The notes under the pieces: model-generated
What the model was told of the DNA's origin: nothing
Seen by the model: the letters and a program-made list of their open reading frames with translations, nothing else
Databases searched by the model: none
Made by a program: the position numbers and the translations under genes
In this document: one piece after another, positions 9,710 to 18,331 of the stretch
How positions within the stretch are numbered: position 1 is the stretch's first letter
Layout: every line of letters begins with the position of its first letter
DNA from: Cyclobacteriaceae bacterium
GTDB taxonomy: Bacteria > Bacteroidota > Bacteroidia > Cytophagales > Cyclobacteriaceae
Direction of reading: 5' to 3'
Assembly (NCBI GenBank): GCA_019638395.1
Contig: JAHBTX010000004.1
Coordinates: 370,411 to 434,410 of the forward strand
Length of the DNA: 64,000 nt

Positions 9710-11041
9710 TCAATTATTGTAATGTTCAGAATCGGGTTTAGAATAAACCGGAACTACAACGGTAAAAGTTGAGCCAAGTTGTAACTCAGAAGCAACCAGA
9801 ATGGTGCCATTTAATTTTTCAACAGTTTGTTTTACGATATAAAGCCCCAACCCCGAACCTTCCGCTTTTTCGTTGGCCTGATAAAACATATCGAAAATTT
9901 TATGAATTTGATTAGATGGAATACCCAATCCGTTATCCTGAACAATAAAGCGTACATGATTTTCGCGAAGGGTAGCGCTTATTTTCAGTAGTGGGTTTTC
10001 TTTGGCAGGATCCATGTACTTGATTGCATTGCTAATCAGGTTACCAAGAATAATTTGTAACCGGGTAGGGTCAGAAAAAATTACCATGTCGGGTGGTACA
10101 TCTAATTCTATTTTCACTTTTTCGGTATGCGGATGCGAACGCAGATTTTCAAGTATCGTGCGCACCAGTTTACTCACCAACACTTTTTTCTTCTGAATAT
10201 CCAACCGCGTGTTACGCGAGTAGTCGGAGATATCGCGGATAAATTTCTGCAAATCATCCACCCGCCCCTCCATCATCTCAATCAGTTCGCGCAGTTCTTT
10301 TTCACTTTCGGTTACCCGGCTTAAATGAATTAAACCGCGCACAGAACTAAGCGGGGCCATCAAATCATGGGAAGTACTGTAAACAAACTGATCTAATTCG
10401 GTGTTGAGCCGTGTTAGTTCTGAATTTTTATCGCTGATCTGTTTCTCATTTTCAAGCAACGATTTTTCTGAACGAAAGTTGATGCTGATCAGGTAATAGA
10501 TAATCAGCACAGAAGCGGTTAATGCACAGAAAAAATTTGTAATCAGGTTGATTTTATCTAAGTCGCTGCGGTGATAGTCTTTACTAATAACGGTAAAATC
10601 AGTTGCTTGCTCAAGCAGAAAAAGCCCGATAGGGATACAGAGCATGATTAAACTTTTAGTGCGCTCTTCGTAGCCGAAGGCGGCCATTGCACCCAGCGAA
10701 GTGGGTATGTAAAACATGTAAAGGCCCACCTCGTTTGGTTCAACCTGATTGAATAGAAAGACAATAAGATTTACTGAAATGCCTAACAGTATTTTGGCAG
10801 TATTGTAATACTTCAGCCGGTTTAGCAGAAAGCAACCGGCTGTTACTATAATAAAAACGGCTTCGTAAAGTAAGCCATGGTAAACTCCGTAGTATAAATC
10901 CAACAGAAAGTAACCAAGCCCAAAAAAGAAAGCAATAGCACAAAGCTGCCCCGTAAGCAGTACACGTTTGTATTCCGTGTACGATAAAATGAAATTGCTT
11001 TTTCCGAGAATAAATTTGCGGAGGGTACCTGGGGGGAGCAT
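9710..11041 (-). CDS. Multi-pass membrane sensor histidine kinase
   Basis: A 443-residue kinase. Residues about 25-195 hold six hydrophobic segments resembling 7TMR-type or DUF-class membrane sensors. A short coiled coil (NEKQISDKNSELTRLNTELD) leads to the dimerisation/phosphoacceptor domain with STSHDLMAPLSSVRGLI (the H-box His), then an HATPase_c domain with N-box LGNLISNAIKYMD, G1 box DNGLGIP and G2 box GSGLGLYIVK. No response regulator is adjacent. The gene is followed by the GH32 gene after 7 bp, so a fructan-related or envelope signal is conceivable but unproven. Without a REC domain it must act on a regulator encoded elsewhere. Confidence 0.88.
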   Translation of the reverse strand: MLPPGTLRKFILGKSNFILSYTEYKRVLLTGQLCAIAFFFGLGYFLLDLYYGVYHGLLYEAVFIIVTAGCFLLNRLKYYNTAKILLGISVNLIVFLFNQVEPNEVGLYMFYIPTSLGAMAAFGYEERTKSLIMLCIPIGLFLLEQATDFTVISKDYHRSDLDKINLITNFFCALTASVLIIYYLISINFRSEKSLLENEKQISDKNSELTRLNTELDQFVYSTSHDLMAPLSSVRGLIHLSRVTESEKELRELIEMMEGRVDDLQKFIRDISDYSRNTRLDIQKKKVLVSKLVRTILENLRSHPHTEKVKIELDVPPDMVIFSDPTRLQIILGNLISNAIKYMDPAKENPLLKISATLRENHVRFIVQDNGLGIPSNQIHKIFDMFYQANEKAEGSGLGLYIVKQTVEKLNGTILVASELQLGSTFTVVVPVYSKPDSEHYNN

Positions 11042-11107
11042 AGCTAAGTAAACTTACCAAAATTTGTTTACCCGTTTGCTGCAACCCGTCATAAAAAATT
11101 GCAACTG

Positions 11108-11917
11108 CTAACGCACTCTGGCTTTTCGAATTATTCGTGAAAAAGTACGGGGCATAAATCGCTTTAGCAGTAGCGCTAACCCTTCTTTAAAACCGCCTAT
11201 GTAAACCTCTTCTTTCTTCCGTGCTATGGCTTTAAGTGCTTTTAGGGCAAACACATCGGTTGGCATTCCGGTTTTAGTGCTACCATCCATCTGATTTAGT
11301 TTGCTGCCATCGCCTGTTACGGCATGTAGCGTAATATTGGTTTTAATCCAACCGGGGCAAATCAACGTTACATAAATGTTTTTGCTATCGTTCCATAATT
11401 CGGCCCGCAGCGAATCAAAGAAACCATGCAAGGCGTGCTTGGCTGCTGCATATCCCGAACGATAAGGTGTTCCTATTTTTCCCATTACACTGGAGATGGT
11501 TACAATATGGCCTGCCTTGCGCGATAAGAAATGTGGCAGCAGAAATTTGGTAACTGCTATGGTGCCGAAATAATCTACCTCCATTACTTTTCGGTCAACT
11601 TCAAGTTGGGTTTCCTTGCCCAAGCTACGTTGGCTAATACCACCATTGTTGATAAGAATATCTACTTGCCCAAAAAGTTGAATGGCAGCTTCTGCACTCA
11701 GCTTCAGCATCTCAGGTTTACTCAAGTCAACCGGTAAAATTTTAATATTAGCCTGTGTAGCAATCGGGCAAGTGCCTTTTACACGTTCCAGTTCTTCTTT
11801 TCTGCGAGCCGATAGGATAATACGGGCTCCATGTTTTACTAATTCATAAACCAAGGCTTCGCCAATACCAGATGATGCACCGGTTATCCAAACAACTTTA
11901 CCCGCGTAATACTTCAT
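11108..11917 (-). CDS. Short-chain dehydrogenase/reductase (SDR)
   Basis: A 269-residue classical SDR. The Rossmann start shows the cofactor motif TGASSGIG at residues about 11-18, then NNGG, the catalytic Ser in TISSVMG, and YAAAK with the catalytic Tyr and Lys. The sequence resembles the DHRS7-like branch of NAD(P)-dependent oxidoreductases acting on lipid-like carbonyls or alcohols. The substrate cannot be assigned. Its start overlaps by 4 bp the stop of the upstream small membrane protein gene (11914-12291), so the two are translationally coupled and probably also co-transcribed with folA and fmt on the minus strand. Confidence 0.88.
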   Translation of the reverse strand: MKYYAGKVVWITGASSGIGEALVYELVKHGARIILSARRKEELERVKGTCPIATQANIKILPVDLSKPEMLKLSAEAAIQLFGQVDILINNGGISQRSLGKETQLEVDRKVMEVDYFGTIAVTKFLLPHFLSRKAGHIVTISSVMGKIGTPYRSGYAAAKHALHGFFDSLRAELWNDSKNIYVTLICPGWIKTNITLHAVTGDGSKLNQMDGSTKTGMPTDVFALKALKAIARKKEEVYIGGFKEGLALLLKRFMPRTFSRIIRKARVR

Positions 11918-12291
11918 GCAGTCTGTGATTTTATTTTGTTATTGCCAGCATAAATCCAAATGGTATAAATGCCAATAGCGGTTCCGATTGGAAATGAAAA
12001 AAGTTTAAGACAACCCAATACCAATGCTAATGTAAGTGCCCATGATTTTTGGTTGAGTAACCCCACACCCGCTATAATGGCCGGAATAGCCAGAATTAAC
12101 ACAACACCAATTGCAATGGTACGAATAAATGGAACCAACCAGGTAAACACCCATTGAGCATCGGGGTCGGCTTGCTCGCTAATAAATGGCATAATTGATT
12201 CAACTAAAGTAGCCAACAAAATCATACCCAGAATCTGTAGTGAGCCCGAGATTATATAAATGAAAGCCAGAACGCGTTTATGATTTTCCAT
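11914..12291 (-). CDS. Small four-helix membrane protein of unknown function
   Basis: A 125-residue protein with about four hydrophobic segments (VLAFIYIISGSLQILGMILL; TWLVPFIRTIAIGVVLILAI; PAIIAGVGLLNQKSWALTLALVLGC; FSFPIGTAIGIYTIWIYAG). It resembles short DUF4064-like inner-membrane proteins common in Bacteroidota, but no motif gives a function. Upstream, folA ends 12 bp before its start. Downstream, its stop overlaps the SDR start by 4 bp. Its position suggests only that it is expressed with these cytoplasmic metabolic genes. Confidence 0.7.
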   Translation of the reverse strand: MENHKRVLAFIYIISGSLQILGMILLATLVESIMPFISEQADPDAQWVFTWLVPFIRTIAIGVVLILAIPAIIAGVGLLNQKSWALTLALVLGCLKLFSFPIGTAIGIYTIWIYAGNNKIKSQTA

Positions 12292-12303
12292 GATGGTTAA
12301 GTT

Positions 12304-12804
12304 TTATTTTCTTTCATATACAACGAAATCAAAAGCAAACGGATGCCTGTCATCGATCAGATGCCGCTTGCGCGACAATTCTTTCCAAGCAGCCATGTTT
12401 ACTTCCGGAAAATACGTATCGCCCTCAACCGCGGCCTGAATTTCAGTAAGGTAAAGTCGCGAAGCAACCCCTAACCCCAGGGTATAAATCTCAGCTCCGC
12501 CAATAATAAAAACTTCCTTTGGGTTGGAATTTCGGGCTACCGCTACAGCATTTTCTAAACTATGCACTACCTGGCAACCGGGCGCAGTAAAGTTGGCCGA
12601 TCGTGTAACAACAATGTTGGTACGATTAGGCAACGGCCGGAATTTTTCGGGTAGCGATTGATAGTTCTTTCTTCCCATTATAACAGGATGGCCTTTTGTG
12701 GTTTCCATAAAATACTTCATGTCATCGGGCAGGCGCCAGGGCAGGTCGTTATTTTTTCCGATTACACGATTACTCGAAAGGGCGGCTATCAGCGATATAA
12801 TCAT
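12304..12804 (-). CDS. folA: Dihydrofolate reductase
   Basis: A 166-residue enzyme of normal bacterial DHFR length that reduces 7,8-dihydrofolate to tetrahydrofolate with NADPH. The start [29 protein letters not shown] contains the substrate-loop WRLPDDM with the catalytic acid Asp. [12 protein letters not shown] and [10 protein letters not shown] are the usual NADPH-binding segments. It lies 39 bp downstream of fmt, a sensible grouping because fmt consumes 10-formyl-tetrahydrofolate. A trimethoprim-resistant variant cannot be inferred from the sequence alone. Confidence 0.95.
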   Translation of the reverse strand: MIISLIAALSSNRVIGKNNDLPWRLPDDMKYFMETTKGHPVIMGRKNYQSLPEKFRPLPNRTNIVVTRSANFTAPGCQVVHSLENAVAVARNSNPKEVFIIGGAEIYTLGLGVASRLYLTEIQAAVEGDTYFPEVNMAAWKELSRKRHLIDDRHPFAFDFVVYERK

Positions 12805-12843
12805 GGGTTATTTATGTGGCTTCAAGTTATAGAAATCAATGGA

Positions 12844-13767
12844 TTAAAGTTTGTTACCTCGAAGAAACTCTTCCACCGTCATTCTTTTTTTTCCTTCCGG
12901 TTGAAATTCAAGTACCGAAATCCAACCATCCGAAGTGCGGATTTTTAGTGCATCTTGGTGAATAGTCCATAGTTCATTGCTTGTTATTGGCTGTTGATTA
13001 TGGTTGGTTGATGTCTCACACTTGAAAATCTTATAAGTCTTTCCATTCAAAATTGTCCACGCTCCCGGATAGGGACTTAATCCACGCACAAAGTCAACTA
13101 TTTTTTTGGCTGGTTGATTCCAGTTAATCACACACGTTTCTTTAAAAATTTTCGGAGCATGTTTCAGTTCTTCATTATTTGTTTGCGGAAGATTGGGGTA
13201 ATTACCAGCCTCAATAGCCTGAACAGTTTTTAAAACCAGTGCGGCACCTTTTGTCATCAGGCGTTCGTACAAACTGCCTGCATCATCGTTTTCGTGAATA
13301 GGTTCTTTTTCCTGAAAGATGATACTTCCGGTATCAATTTCATGTTTTAAAAAGAAAGTAGTAACACCGGTTTCTTTTTCGCCATGAATGATAGCCCAAT
13401 TAATAGGTGCTGCGCCCCGGTATTGTGGAAGGAGCGAAGCGTGCAGATTAAAGGTTCCAAGCGCAGGCATGGCCCAAACTGTTTGAGGCAACATGCGAAA
13501 GGCCACTACAATTTGTAAGTTGGCATGGTAGCTTTTCAACTCTTCCAGAAATGCAGTTGATTTGAGGTTAACAGGTTGTAGTACCGGTAGGCTGTGTTGT
13601 AAAGCTGCAACTTTTACTGGCGAGGAGATTAGTTTTTGTCCACGCCCCTGTGGTTTATCGGGTGCCGTTACTACAGCAACAACATTAAACTTGTTTTGAA
13701 TGAGCAGTTCCAGGCTGGGCACAGCAAACTCAGGTGTGCCCATAAAGATGATTCGAAGAGAACTCAT
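12844..13767 (-). CDS. fmt: Methionyl-tRNA formyltransferase
   Basis: A 307-residue protein that formylates initiator Met-tRNA using 10-formyl-THF. The N-terminal formyltransferase domain begins RIIFMGTPEFAVPSLELLI and contains the signature LHASLLPQYRGAAPINWAII, with the catalytic Asn/His/Asp environment. The C-terminal OB-like domain starts near VINWNQPAKKIVDFVRGLSPYPGAW. It sits between folA and a DUF4143 ATPase cassette. In many bacteria fmt is near def, but here nth and an inserted cassette precede it. The stretch 13768-13798 upstream contains only T-rich sequence before the palindrome at 13799-13837. Confidence 0.96.
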   Translation of the reverse strand: MSSLRIIFMGTPEFAVPSLELLIQNKFNVVAVVTAPDKPQGRGQKLISSPVKVAALQHSLPVLQPVNLKSTAFLEELKSYHANLQIVVAFRMLPQTVWAMPALGTFNLHASLLPQYRGAAPINWAIIHGEKETGVTTFFLKHEIDTGSIIFQEKEPIHENDDAGSLYERLMTKGAALVLKTVQAIEAGNYPNLPQTNNEELKHAPKIFKETCVINWNQPAKKIVDFVRGLSPYPGAWTILNGKTYKIFKCETSTNHNQQPITSNELWTIHQDALKIRTSDGWISVLEFQPEGKKRMTVEEFLRGNKL

Positions 13768-13798
13768 GAATTATTTTTTCTTTTTTTGATTTTATCAT

Positions 13799-13837
13799 AC
13801 CCCGCAAATTGAAAGTTAAACTTTCAATTTGCGGGGT
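13799..13837. repeat. 19-bp-arm perfect palindrome at the 3' edge of cassette A
   Basis: The arms 13799-13817 (core CCCCGCAAATTGAAAGTT) and 13819-13837 are perfectly complementary around a single central base. The ATPase stop codon (complement of 13838-13840) begins at the next base. The same core recurs as the palindrome at 15011-15053. It could act as a transcription terminator, but a near-identical copy in front of the start codon does not fit a simple terminator role. Confidence 0.9.
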
Positions 13838-14989
13838 TTATTTTTTAAGCTTCTTAAGCAATTCGGGTACCCCAATTGCCAATACGCCCTTTCCTAACAA
13901 AAAGGAATTATCAATTGGGCTACACACATAAGCTTCCTTTATTTTTAAATCGTTCAGTAAATAGTAAAACCCTTTTGTAACTACTGGTGCTTTGGCCAGT
14001 TTGCATTCTATGGCTACGGTGCGTTTACCCTTCTTTAGAATAAAATCAATTTCTGCCTGATCGGCCGTAGTAGCATAATAAAACTCCCAACCGGGCAGCG
14101 AGAAGGTAAGCTGATTGAGTACAAAACCCTCCCACGAAAATCCTGCTACCGGGTGCGATAATAAATCAGATAACCCCGAAATATTGAGTAACGCATGCAA
14201 TAACCCGGTATCGGCCAGATAGATTTTAGGACTACGCTTAAGTCGCTTATCAATGTTCATATAATAGGGCTCCAGCTTTCTTACCATGTAGGTGTTAGTC
14301 ATTATATCCACATAACTTTTTACTGTGGAGTGTGAAATACCTAATGAGTTACCCAGATTTGAAAGATTAAGAAATTGACCATGCAGGTGTGCACACATCA
14401 TCCAAAACTTGCGCATATTTTCTGGTGCTACTCCTATTCCAAATGCCGACAGGTCTCGTTCTAAGAAGGTACGAATAAAGTTTTTTCGCCACACTAAACT
14501 CACTTGTTCTTGTTTAGCCAAAAGACTTCCAGGAAAACCTCCGCGCAACCACAACCGGTTCAACCCACCTTTTAGATCAACTGTTTCAGTTAAAGCAAGC
14601 GGTGCCAACTCAGTGTAAACAATACGACCGGCCAGCGTTTCGGATGATTGCCTGAGTAGTTCAGGTGAAGCTGATCCTAACAATAGGAACTGGCCGTTCT
14701 TTTTTCCTTTATCAATAGCACTTCTTAAGATTTGAAACAATTCGGGCATAAACTGAACTTCATCAAAGCAGATAAGTTTGCCACTATATTGGGCTAAGAA
14801 AAGCGAAGGATCGTTAAGCTTTACCCTGTCCTCTGGGTCTTCCAGGTCAACATAAACAGCACCTTTTGTAGCGGCAATAATACTTTTAGCTAAGGTAGAT
14901 TTACCACATTGCCGGGGGCCGGTAATGGCTACGGCTGGAAAATGCCGCAAGTAGGTACGAATTTCTTTTTCCTTTTCACGTGGTATCAT
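13838..14989 (-). CDS. AAA ATPase with C-terminal DUF4143 (PD-(D/E)XK-like) domain
   Basis: The ATG at 14989 (MIPREKEKEIRTYL) is preferred over an in-frame start five codons upstream because it gives the normal family N-terminus; the product is 383 residues. The N-terminal AAA_14 domain has Walker A GPRQCGKSTLAK, Walker B LICFDEVQFMP and sensor LLLGSASPELL. The C-terminal DUF4143 domain has YLADTGLLHALLN and ends with a nuclease-like signature AEIDFILKKGKRTVAIECKLA, where Asp and ExK match the PD-(D/E)XK core. It is related to the plus-strand protein at 30381-31544. The family is common in bacteria and archaea and its biological role is not established. Confidence 0.9.
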   Translation of the reverse strand: MIPREKEKEIRTYLRHFPAVAITGPRQCGKSTLAKSIIAATKGAVYVDLEDPEDRVKLNDPSLFLAQYSGKLICFDEVQFMPELFQILRSAIDKGKKNGQFLLLGSASPELLRQSSETLAGRIVYTELAPLALTETVDLKGGLNRLWLRGGFPGSLLAKQEQVSLVWRKNFIRTFLERDLSAFGIGVAPENMRKFWMMCAHLHGQFLNLSNLGNSLGISHSTVKSYVDIMTNTYMVRKLEPYYMNIDKRLKRSPKIYLADTGLLHALLNISGLSDLLSHPVAGFSWEGFVLNQLTFSLPGWEFYYATTADQAEIDFILKKGKRTVAIECKLAKAPVVTKGFYYLLNDLKIKEAYVCSPIDNSFLLGKGVLAIGVPELLKKLKK

Positions 14990-15010
14990 CTGGCAAATAT
15001 ACAAAAATCG

Positions 15011-15053
15011 GAACCCCGCAAATTGAAAGTCTGCCTTTCAATTTGCGGGGTTC
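15011..15053. repeat. 19-bp-arm perfect palindrome at the 5' edge of cassette A
   Basis: The arms GAACCCCGCAAATTGAAAG (15011-15029) and its exact complement (15035-15053) enclose a 5-base loop. It shares the 16-base core CCCCGCAAATTGAAAG with the palindrome at 13799-13837. It lies between the nth stop (15068) and the ATPase start (14989). On the minus strand it would form a strong hairpin in the mRNA leader of the ATPase. Confidence 0.9.
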
Positions 15054-15067
15054 GTAAAACAGGTGCT

Positions 15068-15709
15068 CTAAGCTGCTACGCGTAATTTCTTACGCAAGTA
15101 TTTTTTACAAAGCGGGCATTCCTGCCATTGATGGTTGCGGGCCGGGCAGTACTCACGTCCGTAATAGATAATCTGAAGGTGAGCTTTGTTCCATTTTTTT
15201 TCGGGTATTAAGCGCTTTAAATCTTTCTCCGTTTGCTCTACACTTTTGCCATTGCTCAATCCCCAGCGATATGCCAAGCGATGAATGTGTGTATCTACCG
15301 GAAAGGCGGGTACACCAAACCATTGTGTCATTACTACCGAAGCAGTTTTGTGACCAACGGCCGGTAATGCCTCCAGTTCTTCAAATGTATTGGGTACTTC
15401 CCCTTTATATTTCTCTACCAGAATTTTCGACAGTCCATAAATGCCTTTACTCTTCATAGGCGATAGCCCACAGGGTTTAATTATTTCGCGTATTTCTTCT
15501 GCCGAAAGTTTAATCATATCAAACGGATTATCGGCTAACTTAAATAGCGCGGGTGTGGTTTTGTTTACACGTATATCAGTACATTGTGCCGAAAGCAAAA
15601 CAGCAATTAACAAAGTATAAGCATCTTTATGATCCAGCGGTACGGGCGGATTGGGATACAACTTATCCAGCGTTTTTAAAATGTCTGTAACTTTTTCTGA
15701 TTTTGTCAT
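15068..15709 (-). CDS. nth: Endonuclease III (DNA glycosylase/AP lyase) with altered cluster site
   Basis: A 213-residue base-excision repair enzyme that removes oxidised pyrimidines and cleaves at AP sites. The helix-hairpin-helix and catalytic Lys are in LPAVGHKTASVVMTQWFG and the catalytic Asp is in FPVDTHIHRLAYR. The usual [4Fe-4S] ligand pattern is C-x6-C-x2-C-x5-C. Here the C-terminus reads CPARNHQWQECPLCKKYL, which is C-x9-C-x2-C with only three Cys: the second ligand position is Trp and the last is missing. The cluster may therefore be lost or bound differently. The gene precedes the DUF4143 cassette and fmt on the minus strand. Confidence 0.93.
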   Translation of the reverse strand: MTKSEKVTDILKTLDKLYPNPPVPLDHKDAYTLLIAVLLSAQCTDIRVNKTTPALFKLADNPFDMIKLSAEEIREIIKPCGLSPMKSKGIYGLSKILVEKYKGEVPNTFEELEALPAVGHKTASVVMTQWFGVPAFPVDTHIHRLAYRWGLSNGKSVEQTEKDLKRLIPEKKWNKAHLQIIYYGREYCPARNHQWQECPLCKKYLRKKLRVAA

Positions 15710-15751
15710 GGTAGCTTCATGCTATAAGCCACTGTAGCCTGGGGCTTGTGT

Positions 15752-16924
15752 TTAGGGATATAACAAATACTTCTTCCGTAAGGTTTTGTAGTGTTCTAAG
15801 TCTGGTTGCCAGCTTGCTCTTATCTGTTCTTCAGTAAGTCCGTCTTTTATTTGTTGCTGTAGTGTTGATGATCCGGCCAGAATATCAAAATAGGAGGTGA
15901 AAAACTTTTCTTTGGTAGGATAAAGCGAATACATTTTTAACATATACGATAAGTCAATCTTACGTGCGGGTTTTTCCTTTCGTAAGTCCATACCATAGCA
16001 CAACTTGTTTTCGTGCGGAGGCTTTACGGCCACACCTTTAATCGTTACGGGTGTAAAGGTAAATGGCAGTTGTTTCAACTCGGGGTTACCCAACACCTGA
16101 AACGGAAAAGGCGTTCCTCTTCCTAAGCTAATGGCAGTTCCTTCAAACAAACAAATAGAAGGATAAAGTTGAATAGCTTGATTGTTAGGTAAATTGGGTG
16201 ATGGCCCAACAGGCAAAAGGTATGGTTGGCCATGCTTCCAGTTTTTAACCGGAATTATTTCAAGAGCACACTTAACGTTATTCATCAACCAGCCTTCACC
16301 GTTAAGCATCTGGGCCAACTCACCCACCGTAAGTCCGTGTGCAATGGGAATGGCATGCATGGCCACAAACGATTTTAAAGGTTTATCATTCATAGGGCCA
16401 TCTACAAAATCGTTGGGGTTAGGCCTGTCGAGAATAATAACTTTTTTGTTCGATTCGGCACAAGCCTCCATTACATAATGCATGGTGCCGATGTAGGTAT
16501 AAAACCGTGTACCTACATCCTGAATATCAAACACCACTATATCCACATCGGCCAGTTGTTGCGCAGTGGGTTTTTTATTTTTTCCGTAAAGGGAAATCAG
16601 TGGAATACCGGTTTTAACATCAATACTATCATTTACTAATTCACCATCGGCAGCGTTTCCGCGAAAGCCATGTTCGGGACCGAAAATTTTTATAATGTTT
16701 ACACCCCGGCTTTTTAGCGAATCGGCAAGATGGGTTTTACCAATTAATGAGGTATGATTTACGGTAAGGGCAACTCGCTTACCTTCTAATTTGGGCAATA
16801 GGTTGTCGATTTGATCGGCCCCTGTAACAACCGGAGGTATAATGGAAGATTTTTCTGGCGCTGGTTGTGCTTTGCACGAAACTGTGTTTAACAAAACGAA
16901 TACAAATATCAATAACCTGATCAT
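15752..16924 (-). CDS. DUF1343 lipoprotein, NamZ-type exo-N-acetylmuramidase (GH171)
   Basis: The ATG at 16924 begins a lipoprotein signal (MIRLLIFVFVLLNTVSCKAQ); a longer in-frame extension to 17149 would run into the divergent gene and is rejected. The 390-residue product carries family hallmarks: NHTSLIGKTHLADSL, FGPEHGFRGNAADGE, VVFDIQDVGTRFYTYIGTM and VIILDRPNP. Characterised DUF1343 proteins (NamZ, GH171) remove N-acetylmuramic acid from the non-reducing end of peptidoglycan fragments, so a role in cell-wall recycling or feeding on bacterial wall debris is likely. Lipid anchoring puts it in the periplasm or at the surface. No murQ or muropeptide transporter is adjacent. Confidence 0.88.
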   Translation of the reverse strand: MIRLLIFVFVLLNTVSCKAQPAPEKSSIIPPVVTGADQIDNLLPKLEGKRVALTVNHTSLIGKTHLADSLKSRGVNIIKIFGPEHGFRGNAADGELVNDSIDVKTGIPLISLYGKNKKPTAQQLADVDIVVFDIQDVGTRFYTYIGTMHYVMEACAESNKKVIILDRPNPNDFVDGPMNDKPLKSFVAMHAIPIAHGLTVGELAQMLNGEGWLMNNVKCALEIIPVKNWKHGQPYLLPVGPSPNLPNNQAIQLYPSICLFEGTAISLGRGTPFPFQVLGNPELKQLPFTFTPVTIKGVAVKPPHENKLCYGMDLRKEKPARKIDLSYMLKMYSLYPTKEKFFTSYFDILAGSSTLQQQIKDGLTEEQIRASWQPDLEHYKTLRKKYLLYP

Positions 16925-16966
16925 TTCTTTATATTTTGGCGAAAGTATAAAATTAAGCATTAACAG

Positions 16967-18331
16967 ATGCTTTCCCGTTTCATAGCCCAAAGAATCCGCC
17001 ACACGCAAGGCAATAGTTTTGCTTCGGTTATCCACAAAATAGCAGTAGCCAGTATTGCCATTGGGTTGGCCGCTGCGTTGGTGTCGTTCCTGATTATGTA
17101 TGGGTTTCAGGCTGCAGTAAAAGACAAAATTTACAGTTTCAGTAATCATTTACTGATAACCCGCTTTACCATGAACAATGCGGTGGAAGAACAACCTTTC
17201 GATTACCGCATAGAGTTGTATAATAATCCTGAGCAGTTTCCTTTTGTAACACACGTGCAGGAGTATGCACATAAGGCCGGTCTTGTAAAAACAGATGCGG
17301 AGGTGATGGGTATCATATTTAAAGGTGTAGGTAAAAGTTTTAATACTGCTGCGTTTGATAAAAATTTATTGGAAGGCAGGTTTATTCAATTTTCCGATTC
17401 GGTTTATGCGAATGAGGTTGTAATAAGCAGGGTAATTGCCAATAAGATCAATGCCCGGGTGGGCGATGAACTCACCATTCATTTTTTTCAAAACCCACCA
17501 CGCTTCAGAAGGTTAGAAGTGGTAGGTATTTATGAAACCAATCTTTCGGATTACTTCGATAGTAAAGTAATCATTGGCGATATTGGATTAGTGCAGCGAT
17601 TAAACGATTGGGCCCCGCACCAGGCAGGTGGTATTGAGATACAGATTAACATGAACTACTTCAGCATGTTTTCACTTTGGCGCGAAGACTTGGCTATTTA
17701 CCAGGAATATGTGCGGGAAGCCATTTTTAATAATCCGGAGATTAATAACCGAGGCCTAGCATACAGCAAAGCTATGTTGGATTACAGTTTCAACTTCGAT
17801 AGGGCTGCATTGGAATCTGCCGCCAGGCAAATAGGTGATTCAATGGATTATGATTTGTACCTGGAAACCGTACGCGATAAATATATTCAGGTTTTTGAAT
17901 GGCTGGATTTGATTAAGCGACAAGTAAAAATTTTACTCATTATCATTCTGGTAGTTGTGTGCGTAAATATGATATCCGTAATCCTGATTCTGGTAATGGA
18001 GCGCACACCCATGGTAGGAATACTAAAAGCGATGGGCGCCCGAAACCAATTGGTGCGCAATGTTTTTTTACACAGTGGTATTAACCTGATCATACGCGGA
18101 TTGTTATGGGGTAATGCTATTGGTCTCGGTCTATGCTTCTTCCAATACCGGTTCAAGTTTATAACCCTCAATCCCCACGATTATTATATGGCGTATGTGC
18201 CGGTGCAATGGAATTGGGATACAATATTGATTTTAAATGGTATTGTATTCGGAACGGTGCTTGCAGTTTTACTTTTGCCTACATTGTATATTTCGCGTAT
18301 CAATCCTATTCAGGCAATCCGGTTTGATTGA
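16967..18331 (+). CDS. FtsX-like ABC transporter permease (LolC/LolE type)
   Basis: A 454-residue inner-membrane permease. It has one N-terminal membrane helix (about residues 18-45, HKIAVASIAIGLAAALVSFLI), a large MacB-like periplasmic domain (about 50-315), then three helices (about 318-345, 370-395, 420-445) separated by the conserved cytoplasmic MVGILKAMGARNQLVRNVFL loop. This is the architecture of LolC/E, which with the ATPase LolD extracts lipoproteins from the inner membrane. No ATPase gene is next to it. Given the number of lipoproteins in the window, a lipoprotein-sorting role is plausible, but other FtsX-family exporters have the same topology. Confidence 0.88.
   Translation: MLSRFIAQRIRHTQGNSFASVIHKIAVASIAIGLAAALVSFLIMYGFQAAVKDKIYSFSNHLLITRFTMNNAVEEQPFDYRIELYNNPEQFPFVTHVQEYAHKAGLVKTDAEVMGIIFKGVGKSFNTAAFDKNLLEGRFIQFSDSVYANEVVISRVIANKINARVGDELTIHFFQNPPRFRRLEVVGIYETNLSDYFDSKVIIGDIGLVQRLNDWAPHQAGGIEIQINMNYFSMFSLWREDLAIYQEYVREAIFNNPEINNRGLAYSKAMLDYSFNFDRAALESAARQIGDSMDYDLYLETVRDKYIQVFEWLDLIKRQVKILLIIILVVVCVNMISVILILVMERTPMVGILKAMGARNQLVRNVFLHSGINLIIRGLLWGNAIGLGLCFFQYRFKFITLNPHDYYMAYVPVQWNWDTILILNGIVFGTVLAVLLLPTLYISRINPIQAIRFD

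Larger units (their letters stand above)
13799..15053 (-). mobile_element. Putative palindrome-flanked DUF4143 ATPase cassette A
   Basis: One gene (13838-14989, minus strand) is bracketed by two almost identical perfect palindromes, one touching the stop codon and one about 20 bp before the start. The cassette lies between nth and fmt, which read in the same direction. The repeated palindrome on both sides and the absence of any other intergenic sequence suggest that the gene plus its palindromes forms a unit that was inserted or has been maintained as one. No transposase and no target-site duplication is obvious. Confidence 0.5.

Noticed and set aside
13799..13837. Ordinary rho-independent terminator of the ATPase gene
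   Set aside because: A near-identical palindrome stands before the start of the same gene, and the T-run is short; terminator activity is possible but does not explain the pair.
16925..17149. N-terminal extension of the DUF1343 gene
   Set aside because: It would run across the divergent permease start; the ATG at 16924 gives a clean lipoprotein signal.
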